Source: Clostridia bacterium (GTDB lineage: Bacteria > Bacillota > Clostridia > Oscillospirales > Acutalibacteraceae). Taken from it: 38,644 nt of DNA. Position 1 is the first letter of the stretch. Every line of letters starts with the position of its first letter. The position numbers and the translations under genes were made by a program. The stretch is taken from contig JAFSYM010000154.1 of NCBI GenBank assembly GCA_017450005.1, forward strand, positions 1 through 38,644, read 5' to 3'. This document shows, piece by piece, positions 1 to 9,020 of the stretch. The notes below the pieces were generated by a model. It did not search any database. It saw nothing but the letters and a program-made list of their open reading frames with translations, and had not been told where the DNA came from.

Positions 1-1134
<1,134 letters not shown>

Positions 1135-1167
1135 TCTCCCGCATCACAGCATAAACACAGTTTTTCA

Positions 1168-1204
1168 GAAGGTCTTCCGTCTCGCGCGGGAGGCCTTCTT
1201 TTTT
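1168..1204 (+). terminator. Intrinsic terminator of gdhA
   Basis: An 11-bp stem (1168-1178 with 1188-1198, with G-T wobbles) is followed directly by a T run. It lies just after the gdhA stop codon. Confidence 0.85.
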
Positions 1205-1213
1205 GCGTAAATC

Positions 1214-1242
1214 TTGCAATGCGCCGTACGGTATGGTACGAT
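1214..1242 (+). promoter_or_regulatory. Sigma-A-type promoter for the CE15-like esterase
   Basis: TTGCAA (1214-1219) and TACGAT (1237-1242) are separated by 17 bp. They lie about 50 bp upstream of the start at 1294 and after the gdhA terminator. Confidence 0.55.
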
Positions 1243-1293
1243 AAAAGCAGAATAACCCGTGTCGTATTGAAAAAACAGATTGGAGCATGATCT

Positions 1294-2358
1294 ATGAGAG
1301 ATAACGAAGTCATCCGTTCGGACAAATCGCTTTCCGCACTGCTGGGCGACCGCCGGCTTCCTGCGCTGAAAACGCGCGAAGAAATGCTGGAGATTCTCCA
1401 ACGCGAGGAGTACGGCTATATGCCGCCGCTGCCGCAGTCGCTGCGCTTTCAGGTGCAGGAAGATGCGCTGCCGAATTTTGCCGGCAAAGCGCGGTGCCAC
1501 CGCGTAACGGCTGAGGGCACGGTCGGCGGCAGAGCGTTTGCGTTCCCGTTTATTGCCGTGCTGCCGACAGACGGCGCACAGCATCCGTTTTTTATCCACA
1601 TCAACTTCCGCGACCTTGTGCCGGATCGGTATATGCCGACCGAGGAGCTGGTCGACCGCGGCTATGCGGTGCTGTCCTTTTGCCACAACGATGTGACGAC
1701 GGACGACGGCGACTTTACAAACGGTCTTGCGGGCGCTTTGTTTGCATGCGGCAAACGCACGCCGACCGATCCGGGCAAAATCGCCATGTGGGCGTGGGCG
1801 GCGCAGCGTGTGCTCGACTGGGCTCTGACGCGCACGGACGTGCTCGATCCCGCGAGAGCTATAGTCTGCGGCCATTCGCGGCTGGGCAAGACGGCGCTGC
1901 TCGCGGCGGCGACCGACACGCGCTTCTACGCGGGATACTCCAACGACTCCGGCAGCTCCGGCGCCGCGATCGCGCGCGGCCGTGCCGAAGGGGGCGAAAC
2001 AGTTGCGCACATCTGCCGCGTCTTTCCGTTCTGGTTCTGTGAGAACTATTGCCGCTACACCGGCAACGAGGATGCTATGCCGTTCGACCAGCATGAACTG
2101 CTTGCCTGTATCGCGCCGCGCCGGTGCCTGATCGGCAGCGCGTCGCTTGACCGATGGGCGGACCCCGTGTCCGAGCAACTGAGCGTGCTGGCCGCGTCGC
2201 CTGCATTCCGCAATCCTGCGCCTATGCCGGACAGACCTGCGGCCGTCGGGGAAGCGTTCCTGCGCGGCGATATCGGTTATCATCTGCGCAAGGGCACACA
2301 CTTTTTCAGCCGTTCCGACTGGCTGCGGCTGATGGAATTCATCGAGATCGAGGCATGA
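1294..2358 (+). CDS. Alpha/beta-hydrolase, glucuronoyl esterase (CE15)-like, cytoplasmic
   Basis: 354 residues resembling the CE15 glucuronoyl/acetyl esterase fold. Seen: nucleophile elbow GHSRLGKTAL (Ser195), whose G-x-S-R-x-G-K pattern fits CE15 better than a plain lipase GxSxG; FPFWFCENY near 244-252; FDQHELLACIAPR at 264-276; SLDRWADP before the C-terminus; and a late His (about 336, GTHFFSRSDW) as likely catalytic base. No signal peptide or TM segment is visible, so it is probably intracellular and acts on small imported glucuronate esters or another ester; that is inference. The glutamate after the elbow typical of CE15 is not obvious (NDSGSSG here), so the catalytic acid is uncertain. 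TTGGAG precedes ATG 1294 by 8 bases. The next gene follows at once, suggesting co-transcription. Confidence 0.75.
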   Translation: MRDNEVIRSDKSLSALLGDRRLPALKTREEMLEILQREEYGYMPPLPQSLRFQVQEDALPNFAGKARCHRVTAEGTVGGRAFAFPFIAVLPTDGAQHPFFIHINFRDLVPDRYMPTEELVDRGYAVLSFCHNDVTTDDGDFTNGLAGALFACGKRTPTDPGKIAMWAWAAQRVLDWALTRTDVLDPARAIVCGHSRLGKTALLAAATDTRFYAGYSNDSGSSGAAIARGRAEGGETVAHICRVFPFWFCENYCRYTGNEDAMPFDQHELLACIAPRRCLIGSASLDRWADPVSEQLSVLAASPAFRNPAPMPDRPAAVGEAFLRGDIGYHLRKGTHFFSRSDWLRLMEFIEIEA

Positions 2359-2360
2359 CC

Positions 2361-3476
2361 ATGAAAGAAAAGCAATCCAAAAAACGAATCGCATCCGTGC
2401 CGCTTGTCTTCATCGGCAGTCTGTTCATCGGTGCCTGTATGGGGGGATGGATGGCACGTACCAATCCGGACGGCGCGGACACATCGTGGCTGTTTCTTGC
2501 CGCAGAGTTTCTGTTTCTTGCCGTCTCAGCCTATTTGCAGATTATTCTGCATGAGGCGGGGCATCTGGCTGCAGGCCTTCTGAGCGGGTATCGCTTCGTA
2601 TCCTTCCGCATCGGCAACAGTATGGTGCAGCGCGAGGGAGAACGGCTGCATTATCGACGGCTGCATCTGCCCGGCACGGGCGGACAGTGCCTGATGGATC
2701 CGCCGATGCAGGGTGAAATCCTGCCGTTCCGGCTGTACAATCTCGGCGGGATCTTGATGAATCTGCTCACGGCGGCTGCCGCAATCGTCGGCGCTGTCTT
2801 TGTGCGAAATCCGTACGGCCATGCTTTTTTGCAGATGTTTGCGTTGATGGGGATTCTGTTTGCGCTGTCGAACGGTATACCGATGAAAACTGCGCTGATT
2901 TCCAACGACGGCTACAACGTCTATGCGCTCGGTCGCGACGCGGCGGCGCTGCGTGCGTTCCGGCTGCAAATGCATATTCATGCCCTGCAGGCGCAAGGTA
3001 TTCGCCCAAAGGATATGCCGGCGGCGTGGTTTGCGTTTCCGGATGAAGCGGGACTTGCCAACGCAATGACCGCAGCAATCGGCGTATTTGCCGAAGGACG
3101 CGCGATGGATCAACACGACTTTGAAACGGCGAAAACGTATATTGCCGCACTGCTCGACGCACCGGGCACGCACGGCCTGTATAAAAACCTGCTGACGCTC
3201 GACCGCATCTACATTGACCTGCTCGAACAGGGCGATGCGGCGGACGTGTCCGCGCTTGAGGACAAGAAAATGCGCGCGTTCTGCCGGCAGATGCGTTTCT
3301 TTCCGTCGGTGATCCGCACACAGTATGCCGCGGCCGTGCTGCACGCGCACGACGACGCTGCCGCGCAAAAGCTGCTTTTACAGTTTGAAAAGAGCCTGCG
3401 CAGCTATCCTTCCTCTGCCGACGCCGCGCTCGAACGCGAGCTGGTCGCGCTTGCCGCACAGCGATCGGACAGTTGA
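2361..3476 (+). CDS. Membrane metallopeptidase homologue, M50/site-2-protease-like
   Basis: 371 residues, integral membrane. Hydrophobic segments lie at about 8-28, 44-63, 130-148 and 153-172. The zinc-binding HEAGH is at 64-68 in the second segment. A likely third ligand motif, NGIP (171-174) followed by NDG (182-184), matches the NxxP...DG pattern of site-2 proteases. The family cleaves transmembrane segments within the bilayer; the substrate here is unknown. The C-terminal half (about 190-371) is soluble, helical and alanine-rich, possibly TPR-like. ATG 2361 is chosen because GAGG (2350-2353) is 7 bases upstream. ATG 2355, which overlaps the preceding stop, is also possible and adds two residues. 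The overlap suggests coupling to the esterase gene. Confidence 0.75.
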   Translation: MKEKQSKKRIASVPLVFIGSLFIGACMGGWMARTNPDGADTSWLFLAAEFLFLAVSAYLQIILHEAGHLAAGLLSGYRFVSFRIGNSMVQREGERLHYRRLHLPGTGGQCLMDPPMQGEILPFRLYNLGGILMNLLTAAAAIVGAVFVRNPYGHAFLQMFALMGILFALSNGIPMKTALISNDGYNVYALGRDAAALRAFRLQMHIHALQAQGIRPKDMPAAWFAFPDEAGLANAMTAAIGVFAEGRAMDQHDFETAKTYIAALLDAPGTHGLYKNLLTLDRIYIDLLEQGDAADVSALEDKKMRAFCRQMRFFPSVIRTQYAAAVLHAHDDAAAQKLLLQFEKSLRSYPSSADAALERELVALAAQRSDS

Positions 3477-3590
3477 GCGCTTTCCCGCAGAACGAAAAGC
3501 CTGAAACAACGCTGTTGCGTGAAGACGATCATGCGCACTCGTTTGTTCGGCACAATGCCGGTTTCGGCGGCGTATGTGCATAAAATCAAT

Positions 3591-3755
3591 TGTCATTGCG
3601 AGGCGTTTTAACGACGAAGCAATCCGTGTCTCGCCTGCCGGCTCGGTCGGCGCTTTTGCCTTCGGCAGAGGTGTCCACCGGACACCCGCGCCCCCTGTTC
3701 CTGTCTGAACGTTTTTCCGGGGTGACGGATTGCTTCGCTTGCGCTCGCAATGACA
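3591..3755 (+). repeat. Dispersed palindromic repeat, copy 1 (165 bp)
   Basis: Starts TGTCATTGCGAGG and ends CTCGCAATGACA, so its termini are inverted repeats. Inner arms carry GAAGCAATCCGT and its complement ACGGATTGCTTCG. The middle differs from the other copies at 18448 and 30201 and includes a GTGTCCACCGGACAC palindrome. It lies in the 384-bp gap between the M50-like gene and the IS element. I see no gene in the rest of that gap, only a GGATATTATCC palindrome near 3778. Confidence 0.85.
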
Positions 3756-3860
3756 CCGGAAGTTGACGTTGTGCGACGGATATTATCCGCCCGCTCATCC
3801 GGCATCGCACTGCAAAGACCGGGCGGCTGAGATGTATAAAGTAGAATCATAGTAAACAGG

Positions 3861-5072
3861 TGTGCAAGGACATCGTATACACTTTTATGATAGAATAAAG
3901 GTATACAAAAGAAGAGATGTGTGCCTATGTCATGGGAGTGTAGAACAGTGGAAGAACAAAGAGAAGCGTTCGTGATAGCAGCTCGGGACTGCAGCAATTT
4001 CAGCGCTGTATGCCGGAAATACGGCATTACAAGAAAAACTGGCTACAAAATGGCTTGAGTGTGCATCGCAGGGATTACCGATGGCGGATCGGAGCAAAGC
4101 GCCGAACACGATCCCGAACAAAACACCAGAAGAAACAGAAAAATTGATTTTTGGTCTGAGAGCAGAAAACCCGGGTTGGGGTGCACGAACGATCCATCGT
4201 GTGTTGACTAACGATGGATATGAAGGACTGCCGTGCATAAAATATCCTTCATAGAAATGGCTGTATTGATCCGGAAGAATCGGCAAAACGAGAACCGATA
4301 CTGCGTTTCGCAAAAGAACACAGCAATGATATGTGGCAAACGGATTTCAAGGGAGAGTTTTTATTAAACAACGACGTCTATTGTTTTACGTTTGATATCA
4401 TTGACGATTGTACAAGATTCGCCATTAAGATCAACCCTTTTGCGTCAACGGCAAACGCAGTAGTCTCAATCTTTGAAGAAGCATTCAGGGGATTCGGTCT
4501 GATAACGGAGCACAGTTTGCAGGATTCAGACAGGGCTTCACGCAGTATGAAAAGCGGTTGATGAACCTTGATATACTGCCGATTCACGGACGATACAGGC
4601 ATCCGCAGACTCAGGGCAAGATCGAACGATTTCATCGCTCGATGAAATCAGAGCTTCTGAAACACCATTCGTTTGAAGATTTGACCGCAGCCGATCTGGT
4701 GCTGCAGGCATGGAGAGAAAAGTACAACAATATCCGGCCGCACGAAGCTTTGAATATGATGCGTCAGGCAGATCTCTATTTTCCCGGCCCGGGAAAATAC
4801 CCGGATAAAACTGAGAAATACGTGTGCAGCGGACAATATCATGTGATTAAGGTCAATAGTTGGGGGCACGTTCGCTTCGCAGGATTTCTGGTCTATCTAA
4901 GCGAAACGATGATATATGAATACGTCGAATTCAGACCCTCGACAGATGATTCCTCCCTCATTTATCCTTTGTTATCGAACATTTAAAATTGCAGAGTATG
5001 ATGCTGCAGCCGGACAAAGGATAAATCGTAAATCTCAAGATTGTGAAAGTCGTGTACCATGTCCTTTCCACA
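3861..5072 (+). mobile_element. Degenerate IS481-family insertion sequence
   Basis: About 1.2 kb bounded by imperfect terminal inverted repeats. The left end begins TGTGCAAGGACATCGTATAC at 3861. The complement of the right end (ending at 5072) reads TGTGGAAAGGACATGGTACA. Element ends beginning TGT fit the IS481/IS3 group. No convincing target-site duplication is visible in the flanks. The only gene inside is a frameshifted transposase. Confidence 0.7.
3927..4986 (+). pseudogene. IS481-family transposase, multiply frameshifted
   Basis: The N-terminus from ATG 3927 (MSWECRTVEEQREAF then CRKYGITRKTGYK) is the IS481 helix-turn-helix. An extra A in the run at about 4047-4050 shifts the frame to one reading WLECASQGLPMADRS, then NPGWGARTIHRVL. 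A second break near 4236-4241, with some codons apparently lost, leads to NILHRNGCIDPEESAKRE and the first catalytic Asp in WQTDFKGEF. A third break near 4490 leads to RSDNGAQF (second Asp) and then GKIERFHRSMKSEL (catalytic Glu). The DDE residues survive but in different frames, so no intact enzyme can be made. The pieces at 4331-4561 and 4558-4986 are parts of this gene, not separate genes. Confidence 0.88.
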
Positions 5073-5329
5073 TTGTATACCATCTTACTCTTGACATGAG
5101 AGCCGCCCCTACGGGCTTACCGGAAATACGCAGAGGCAGAACGCATATATGCGTTCCCTACACAGCGTTGCCGATACATTTCCGCAGGGGACGATGCCCA
5201 CATCATCCCGACACATATACAAAATGACGGTACATTACCATTCGCACGGGCTGGCATGACCGCCCGTTTGCGCAGCACAGATTATATGCAATTATACATT
5301 GATTTTTGTATATTTTTCTGCAAAAACTG
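5073..5329. other. Non-coding gap with palindromes before the nusB promoter
   Basis: I see no gene. It holds a perfect 16-bp palindrome, AACGCATATATGCGTT (5140-5155), and repeat-like arms GCCGCCCCTACGGG (about 5103) and GGCATGACCGCCCG (about 5254). The latter matches, on the other strand, GGGCGGTCATGCC near 30353, so this appears to be another dispersed repeat family. Confidence 0.5.
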
Positions 5330-5358
5330 TTGTATGCGGCGTCCGGACGTGTTATAAT
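5330..5358 (+). promoter_or_regulatory. Promoter of the nusB-to-oxidoreductase operon
   Basis: TTGTAT (5330-5335), a 17-bp spacer and a perfect TATAAT (5353-5358) lie 52 bp before the nusB start. This is the only strong promoter seen ahead of the 13-gene run ending at 18316. Confidence 0.8.
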
Positions 5359-5409
5359 ATACTGACTTATCGTTTGCGGCCACCGCAAACACAGGGAGGT
5401 CGGTGTACC

Positions 5410-5811
5410 ATGACAAGACATGAGGCGAGAGAGCAGGCGTTTCTGCTGCTGTTTGACCGCTCGTTCCATCCGGAAATGACGCTTGAGGATGTGATCGCGC
5501 TGGCGGCCGAAGACGAGTTGATCGTCACGGACGACTTTGCGCTCTCACTCGTGCGGCAGATCTGCGCGGCACAGGAACAAATTGACGCCGCCATCGAGCA
5601 GAATCTGCGCGGGTGGAAAATGAACCGCATCTCGCGCGTATCCCTTGCCGTACTGCGCCTGGCAGTCGGCGAGCTGACATTCTGCGACACGCCGGCAGGC
5701 GCCGCCGTCAACGAGGCGGTCGAGCTGTGCAAAACGTACGCCGCGACGGAGGACGTGTCCTTCGTCAACGGCGTGCTGCGCGCGTACCTGCGCGCCAAAG
5801 AGGCCGAATGA
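5410..5811 (+). CDS. nusB: Transcription antitermination factor NusB
   Basis: 133 residues, the usual size for NusB, an all-helical protein that with NusE (S10) binds boxA RNA during rRNA antitermination. Seen: the N-terminal MTRHEAREQAFLLLFD, the central LRGWKMNRISRVSLAVLRLAVGEL and the C-terminal AAVNEAVELCKTYA then FVNGVLRAY, all hallmark NusB stretches. AGGGAGGT at 5393-5400 is 9 bases before ATG 5410. It is first in the long operon, and its stop overlaps the next start (ATGA). Confidence 0.95.
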   Translation: MTRHEAREQAFLLLFDRSFHPEMTLEDVIALAAEDELIVTDDFALSLVRQICAAQEQIDAAIEQNLRGWKMNRISRVSLAVLRLAVGELTFCDTPAGAAVNEAVELCKTYAATEDVSFVNGVLRAYLRAKEAE

Positions 5812-6734
5812 TGCAGTTCATCGGCTTCGACACCAGCAATTATACGACCTCCGCCGCGCTGTTTGCGGACGGCAGTATGGAGTCTTCCCGCCGTCTGCTG
5901 CCCGTCAAAGAGGGCGAGATGGGACTGCGGCAAAGCGATGCGCTGTTTCACCACACCTGCGCGCTGCCTGAGATTTTTGACGCGCTGCCCGCCATACACG
6001 ACGCTGCCGCAGTCGGCGTTTCCGACCGGCCGCGCGACGCCGAGGGCTCCTATATGCCGTGCTTTCTGGCGGGCGTGAGCGCCGCGTCCTGCACGGCCAA
6101 AGCGCTGGGCGTCCCGCTGTACCGCTTCTCGCACCAGGCGGGACACATCGCCGCCGCGCTGTTCTCCGCCGGACGGACCGACCTGATGGACAAGCCGTTT
6201 CTGGCGTTCCACGTCTCCGGCGGCACGACCGAATGTGTGCGCGTCACGCCCGATCAGGAGCGCGTGCTGCACGCCGGGCTGCTGCTGACCTCGCTCGATC
6301 TCAAAGCCGGACAGGCTGTCGACCGTGTGGGCGTGATGCTCGGCTTTCCCTTCCCTGCCGGAAAATACGTCGACGCCGAGGCGCGCAAGAGCAGCCGGAA
6401 TTTCACGGTGCGCGTGCCCGTGCGCGACGGCTGCGTGAGCTTGTCGGGTCTGCAGAACCAGTGCGCGCGCATGCAGCAAAACGGCGAAAGTGCGGCGGAT
6501 ATTTGCCGCTACTGTTTATTATATATTGAAAAAGCGCTTGAGGCGATGGCAGACCATGCGCTGCAGACGGCAGGCGATCTGCCGCTGGTGTTTTCGGGCG
6601 GTGTGACGTCCAACACGCTGCTGCGCGAAATGCTTTGCACAAAGTATGAGAGCATCTTCGCCCTGCCGGAATATGCGTGCGACAACGCCGCGGGAACCGC
6701 GTTCCTCGCCTATTGGAAACACACGATGATGTGA
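5808..6734 (+). CDS. TsaD/Kae1-like (peptidase M22 family) paralogue
   Basis: 308 residues of the ASKHA-type TsaD/Kae1 fold. Seen: GFDTSNYTTS at the N-terminus, the metal-binding pattern H109-x3-H113 (SHQAGH), SGGTTE at 137-142, FSGGVTSN and CDNAAGTA near the C-terminus. True TsaD makes the t6A modification of tRNA with TsaB and TsaE. This protein is shorter than the usual 335-345, and I recall Clostridia carrying such a gene next to nusB besides a normal tsaD elsewhere, so an accessory role is likely and its substrate unknown. ATG 5808 overlaps the nusB stop; ATG 5811 is equally possible. Confidence 0.75.
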   Translation: MMQFIGFDTSNYTTSAALFADGSMESSRRLLPVKEGEMGLRQSDALFHHTCALPEIFDALPAIHDAAAVGVSDRPRDAEGSYMPCFLAGVSAASCTAKALGVPLYRFSHQAGHIAAALFSAGRTDLMDKPFLAFHVSGGTTECVRVTPDQERVLHAGLLLTSLDLKAGQAVDRVGVMLGFPFPAGKYVDAEARKSSRNFTVRVPVRDGCVSLSGLQNQCARMQQNGESAADICRYCLLYIEKALEAMADHALQTAGDLPLVFSGGVTSNTLLREMLCTKYESIFALPEYACDNAAGTAFLAYWKHTMM

Positions 6735-6735
6735 T

Positions 6736-7938
6736 ATGACTATTTTAACGGTTTCACAACTGAATACCTATGTCAAGTCCCTGCTCGACGGCGACCGCAA
6801 TCTTTCCTCGGTGTACGTGCGTGCGGAGATTTCCAACTTTACCAATCACTACCGTACCGGCCACTATTACCTTACCCTCAAGGACGATGCCGCTGCCGTG
6901 CGTGCGGTGATGTTCCGCGCGGAGGCCTCGCGCCTTCGCTTTATGCCGGAAAACGGGATGCGCGTGCTCGTGCGCGGCCGCGTCTCACTTTTCCCGCGCG
7001 ACGGCCAGTACCAGATGTACATCGACGACATGCAGCCAGACGGCGCCGGCGCGCTGCACGTGGCGTTCGAGCAGCTCAAGGCAAAGCTCGCCGCCGAGGG
7101 GCTGTTCGACGAATCACGTAAAAAAGCAATCCCGCGCTGCCCGATGCGTGTGGGCGTCGTGACGTCCGCAACCGGCGCAGCCGTGCAGGATATACTCAAT
7201 ATTTTGAGCAGACGGTTTCCGATGACAACCGTCGTACTGTGCCCCGTATCGGTGCAGGGACGCGAGGCTGCGCCGCAAATCTGCGACGCCATACGCCGGA
7301 TGAACGAAAAACACGCGGCGGACGTGCTGATCGTCGGGCGCGGCGGCGGCAGTACGGAGGACCTGTGGGCATTCAACGAGGAGATCGTCGCCCGCGCCGT
7401 GGCCGCCTCCGAAATTCCCGTGATCTCCGCCGTGGGACACGAAACGGACTTTACCATCTGCGATTTTGCCGCAGACCTGCGTGCGCCGACGCCTTCCGCC
7501 GCGGCGGAACTGGCCGTACCGGACAGCATGGAGGAACGCGGCGTGCTCTACAGCTTTGAAATGCGCGCGCACCGCGCATTGACCGCACGGCTGCGGCAGG
7601 AGCGCATGCGGCTCGAACGGTACGCCGCTGCCGCCGGACTGCGCGATCCGAAACGGATCTTTACCCCGCACCGGCTCATGCTCGACCATACAAGCGAGCG
7701 GCTCGACCGCGCCGCACAGCGGCGGCTCGGCAGCGAGCGGGAACGCCTTGCACGCCTTTGCGCCAAGCTCGACGCGCTCAATCCCCTGAAAGTGCTCGTG
7801 CGCGGCTACGCCATTGCCGAAAAAGACGGCGCCGCCGTGACGGACGCATCTGCGCTCTCGGCAGGCGACACGCTGCGCCTGCGCTTTGCAAAGGGCTGCG
7901 CCGACTGCCGCGTGGAAACAGTGGACAACAACGGATAA
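6736..7938 (+). CDS. xseA: Exodeoxyribonuclease VII large subunit
   Basis: 400 residues. XseA with XseB forms exonuclease VII, which degrades single-stranded DNA from both ends. Seen: an N-terminal OB-fold (TVSQLNTYVKSLLDGD, then VYVRAEISNF and GHYYLTLKDD), the catalytic-domain start VGVVTSATGAAVQDILNIL, DVLIVGRGGGSTEDLWAFN, SAVGHETDFTICDFAADLRA and PTPSAAAELAVP, then a coiled-coil region rich in Arg and Leu (about 265-340). The C-terminal LKVLVRGYAI is also typical. Length is slightly below the usual 400-450. It starts one base after the preceding stop and is followed 15 bases later by xseB. Confidence 0.95.
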   Translation: MTILTVSQLNTYVKSLLDGDRNLSSVYVRAEISNFTNHYRTGHYYLTLKDDAAAVRAVMFRAEASRLRFMPENGMRVLVRGRVSLFPRDGQYQMYIDDMQPDGAGALHVAFEQLKAKLAAEGLFDESRKKAIPRCPMRVGVVTSATGAAVQDILNILSRRFPMTTVVLCPVSVQGREAAPQICDAIRRMNEKHAADVLIVGRGGGSTEDLWAFNEEIVARAVAASEIPVISAVGHETDFTICDFAADLRAPTPSAAAELAVPDSMEERGVLYSFEMRAHRALTARLRQERMRLERYAAAAGLRDPKRIFTPHRLMLDHTSERLDRAAQRRLGSERERLARLCAKLDALNPLKVLVRGYAIAEKDGAAVTDASALSAGDTLRLRFAKGCADCRVETVDNNG

Positions 7939-7953
7939 CCCGGAGGATACGCC

Positions 7954-8157
7954 ATGAAACAACCGACTTATGAGCAGGCCATGGAGCGCCTGTCCGTGAT
8001 CACCGCACAGTTGGAGGACGGGAGTCTGCCGCTGAGCGAATCGTTGAAACTGTATGAGGAGGCGACCGCGCTCGTGCGCTTGTGCGGCACGTATCTCGAC
8101 ACGGCCGAGCAGCGGATCGTGACGCTCGGCACCGGGGAGGACAAAGACGATGCATAA
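7954..8157 (+). CDS. xseB: Exodeoxyribonuclease VII small subunit
   Basis: 67 residues, the usual size. Seen: TYEQAMERLSVITAQLEDGSLPLSESLKLYEEATALVR, split here by the family's invariant Leu-Glu-x-Gly turn. Several XseB helices wrap the XseA coiled coil. GGAGG stands 8 bases upstream of ATG 7954. The 3' end overlaps ispA by 8 bases, so translation is probably coupled. Confidence 0.93.
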   Translation: MKQPTYEQAMERLSVITAQLEDGSLPLSESLKLYEEATALVRLCGTYLDTAEQRIVTLGTGEDKDDA

Positions 8158-9007
8158 CATGCAGGACGACTTATCCCGCATCGAAGCGTTTCTGCGCACA
8201 GCCGTACCGGGGACGGACGTGGTCAGCGAAGCGATGCGCTACAGTCTGCAGGCCGGCGGCAAACGCATCCGCCCCTGCCTGACGCTCGAATTCTGCCGCG
8301 TGTGCGGCGGCGACGTCGAGGCCGCTCTGCCCTTTGCGGCAGCGGTGGAGATGATCCACACCTATTCGCTGATCCACGACTACCTGCCCTGCATGGACGA
8401 CGACGATCTGCGCCGCGGCAAACCCGCGTGCCATGTGCAGTTCGGCTATGCGAACGCGCTGCTTGCCGGCGACGGACTGCTGACGCTGGCGTTTGAAACG
8501 CTCGCGCGCGCGCCGCTGCCGGGCGAGCGGATTGCCGAAGCGTGCGCTGTGCTCGCCGCTGCTGCCGGGCACCTCGGCATGATCGGCGGGCAGACGATGG
8601 ATCTCGAAAACGAAAACGCGGACGTGCCGCTTGAAACGCTGCGGCAGACCGACACGCTCAAAACCGGCGCGCTGATCCGCGCGGCATGTGTGCTCGGCTG
8701 TATCGCGGCAGGCGCGGACGAAACGCAAAAAACGGCTGCGGCACAGTATGCGCACGCGCTGGGCATGGCGTTCCAGATTGTGGACGATATTCTCGACGTG
8801 ACGAGCGACGACGCCACGCTCGGCAAACCCGTCGGCAGTGACGCCGCGCAGCACAAGAACACCTACGTCACACTCTGCGGTCTGGACGGCGCGCGCGACG
8901 AGGCTGCACGCTACACGGACGAAGCCGCACAGGCAGCCGATCGGTTCGGCGAGGCGGGCAGAGGTCTGCGCGATCTCGCGCTGTCGCTCGCACAACGTAA
9001 CAAATAA
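8150..9007 (+). CDS. ispA: Prenyl diphosphate synthase (farnesyl/geranyl type) with altered first Asp-rich motif
   Basis: 285 residues. The family condenses isopentenyl diphosphate with allylic diphosphates; next to dxs, a farnesyl diphosphate synthase role is likely. Seen: GGKRIRP (37-43), the first Asp-rich region HDYLPCMDDDDLRRGKP (76-92), GGQTMDLE, KTGALIRA, and the second Asp-rich motif FQIVDDILDVTSD. Odd: the first motif normally reads DDxxxxD, but here the second Asp is Tyr78 (codon TAC), giving D77-Y78-x4-D83. This Asp helps bind Mg for catalysis, so activity could be altered; three further Asp follow at 84-86. ATG 8150 has GGGGAGG 10 bases upstream inside xseB. Confidence 0.88.
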   Translation: MHNMQDDLSRIEAFLRTAVPGTDVVSEAMRYSLQAGGKRIRPCLTLEFCRVCGGDVEAALPFAAAVEMIHTYSLIHDYLPCMDDDDLRRGKPACHVQFGYANALLAGDGLLTLAFETLARAPLPGERIAEACAVLAAAAGHLGMIGGQTMDLENENADVPLETLRQTDTLKTGALIRAACVLGCIAAGADETQKTAAAQYAHALGMAFQIVDDILDVTSDDATLGKPVGSDAAQHKNTYVTLCGLDGARDEAARYTDEAAQAADRFGEAGRGLRDLALSLAQRNK

Positions 9008-9020
9008 AGGAAGTAATCTT

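Noticed and set aside
1165..2394. Long leftward reading frame opposite the esterase gene
   Set aside because: Arg/Ala/His-rich composition, no ribosome site, mirrors a well-supported gene; a shadow of GC-rich coding DNA.
4331..4986. Two separate transposase genes
   Set aside because: They are consecutive pieces of one IS481 transposase interrupted by frame breaks.
5367..6479. Leftward 370-codon frame opposite nusB and the TsaD-like gene
   Set aside because: No motif and no ribosome site; covers two genes with clear family motifs.
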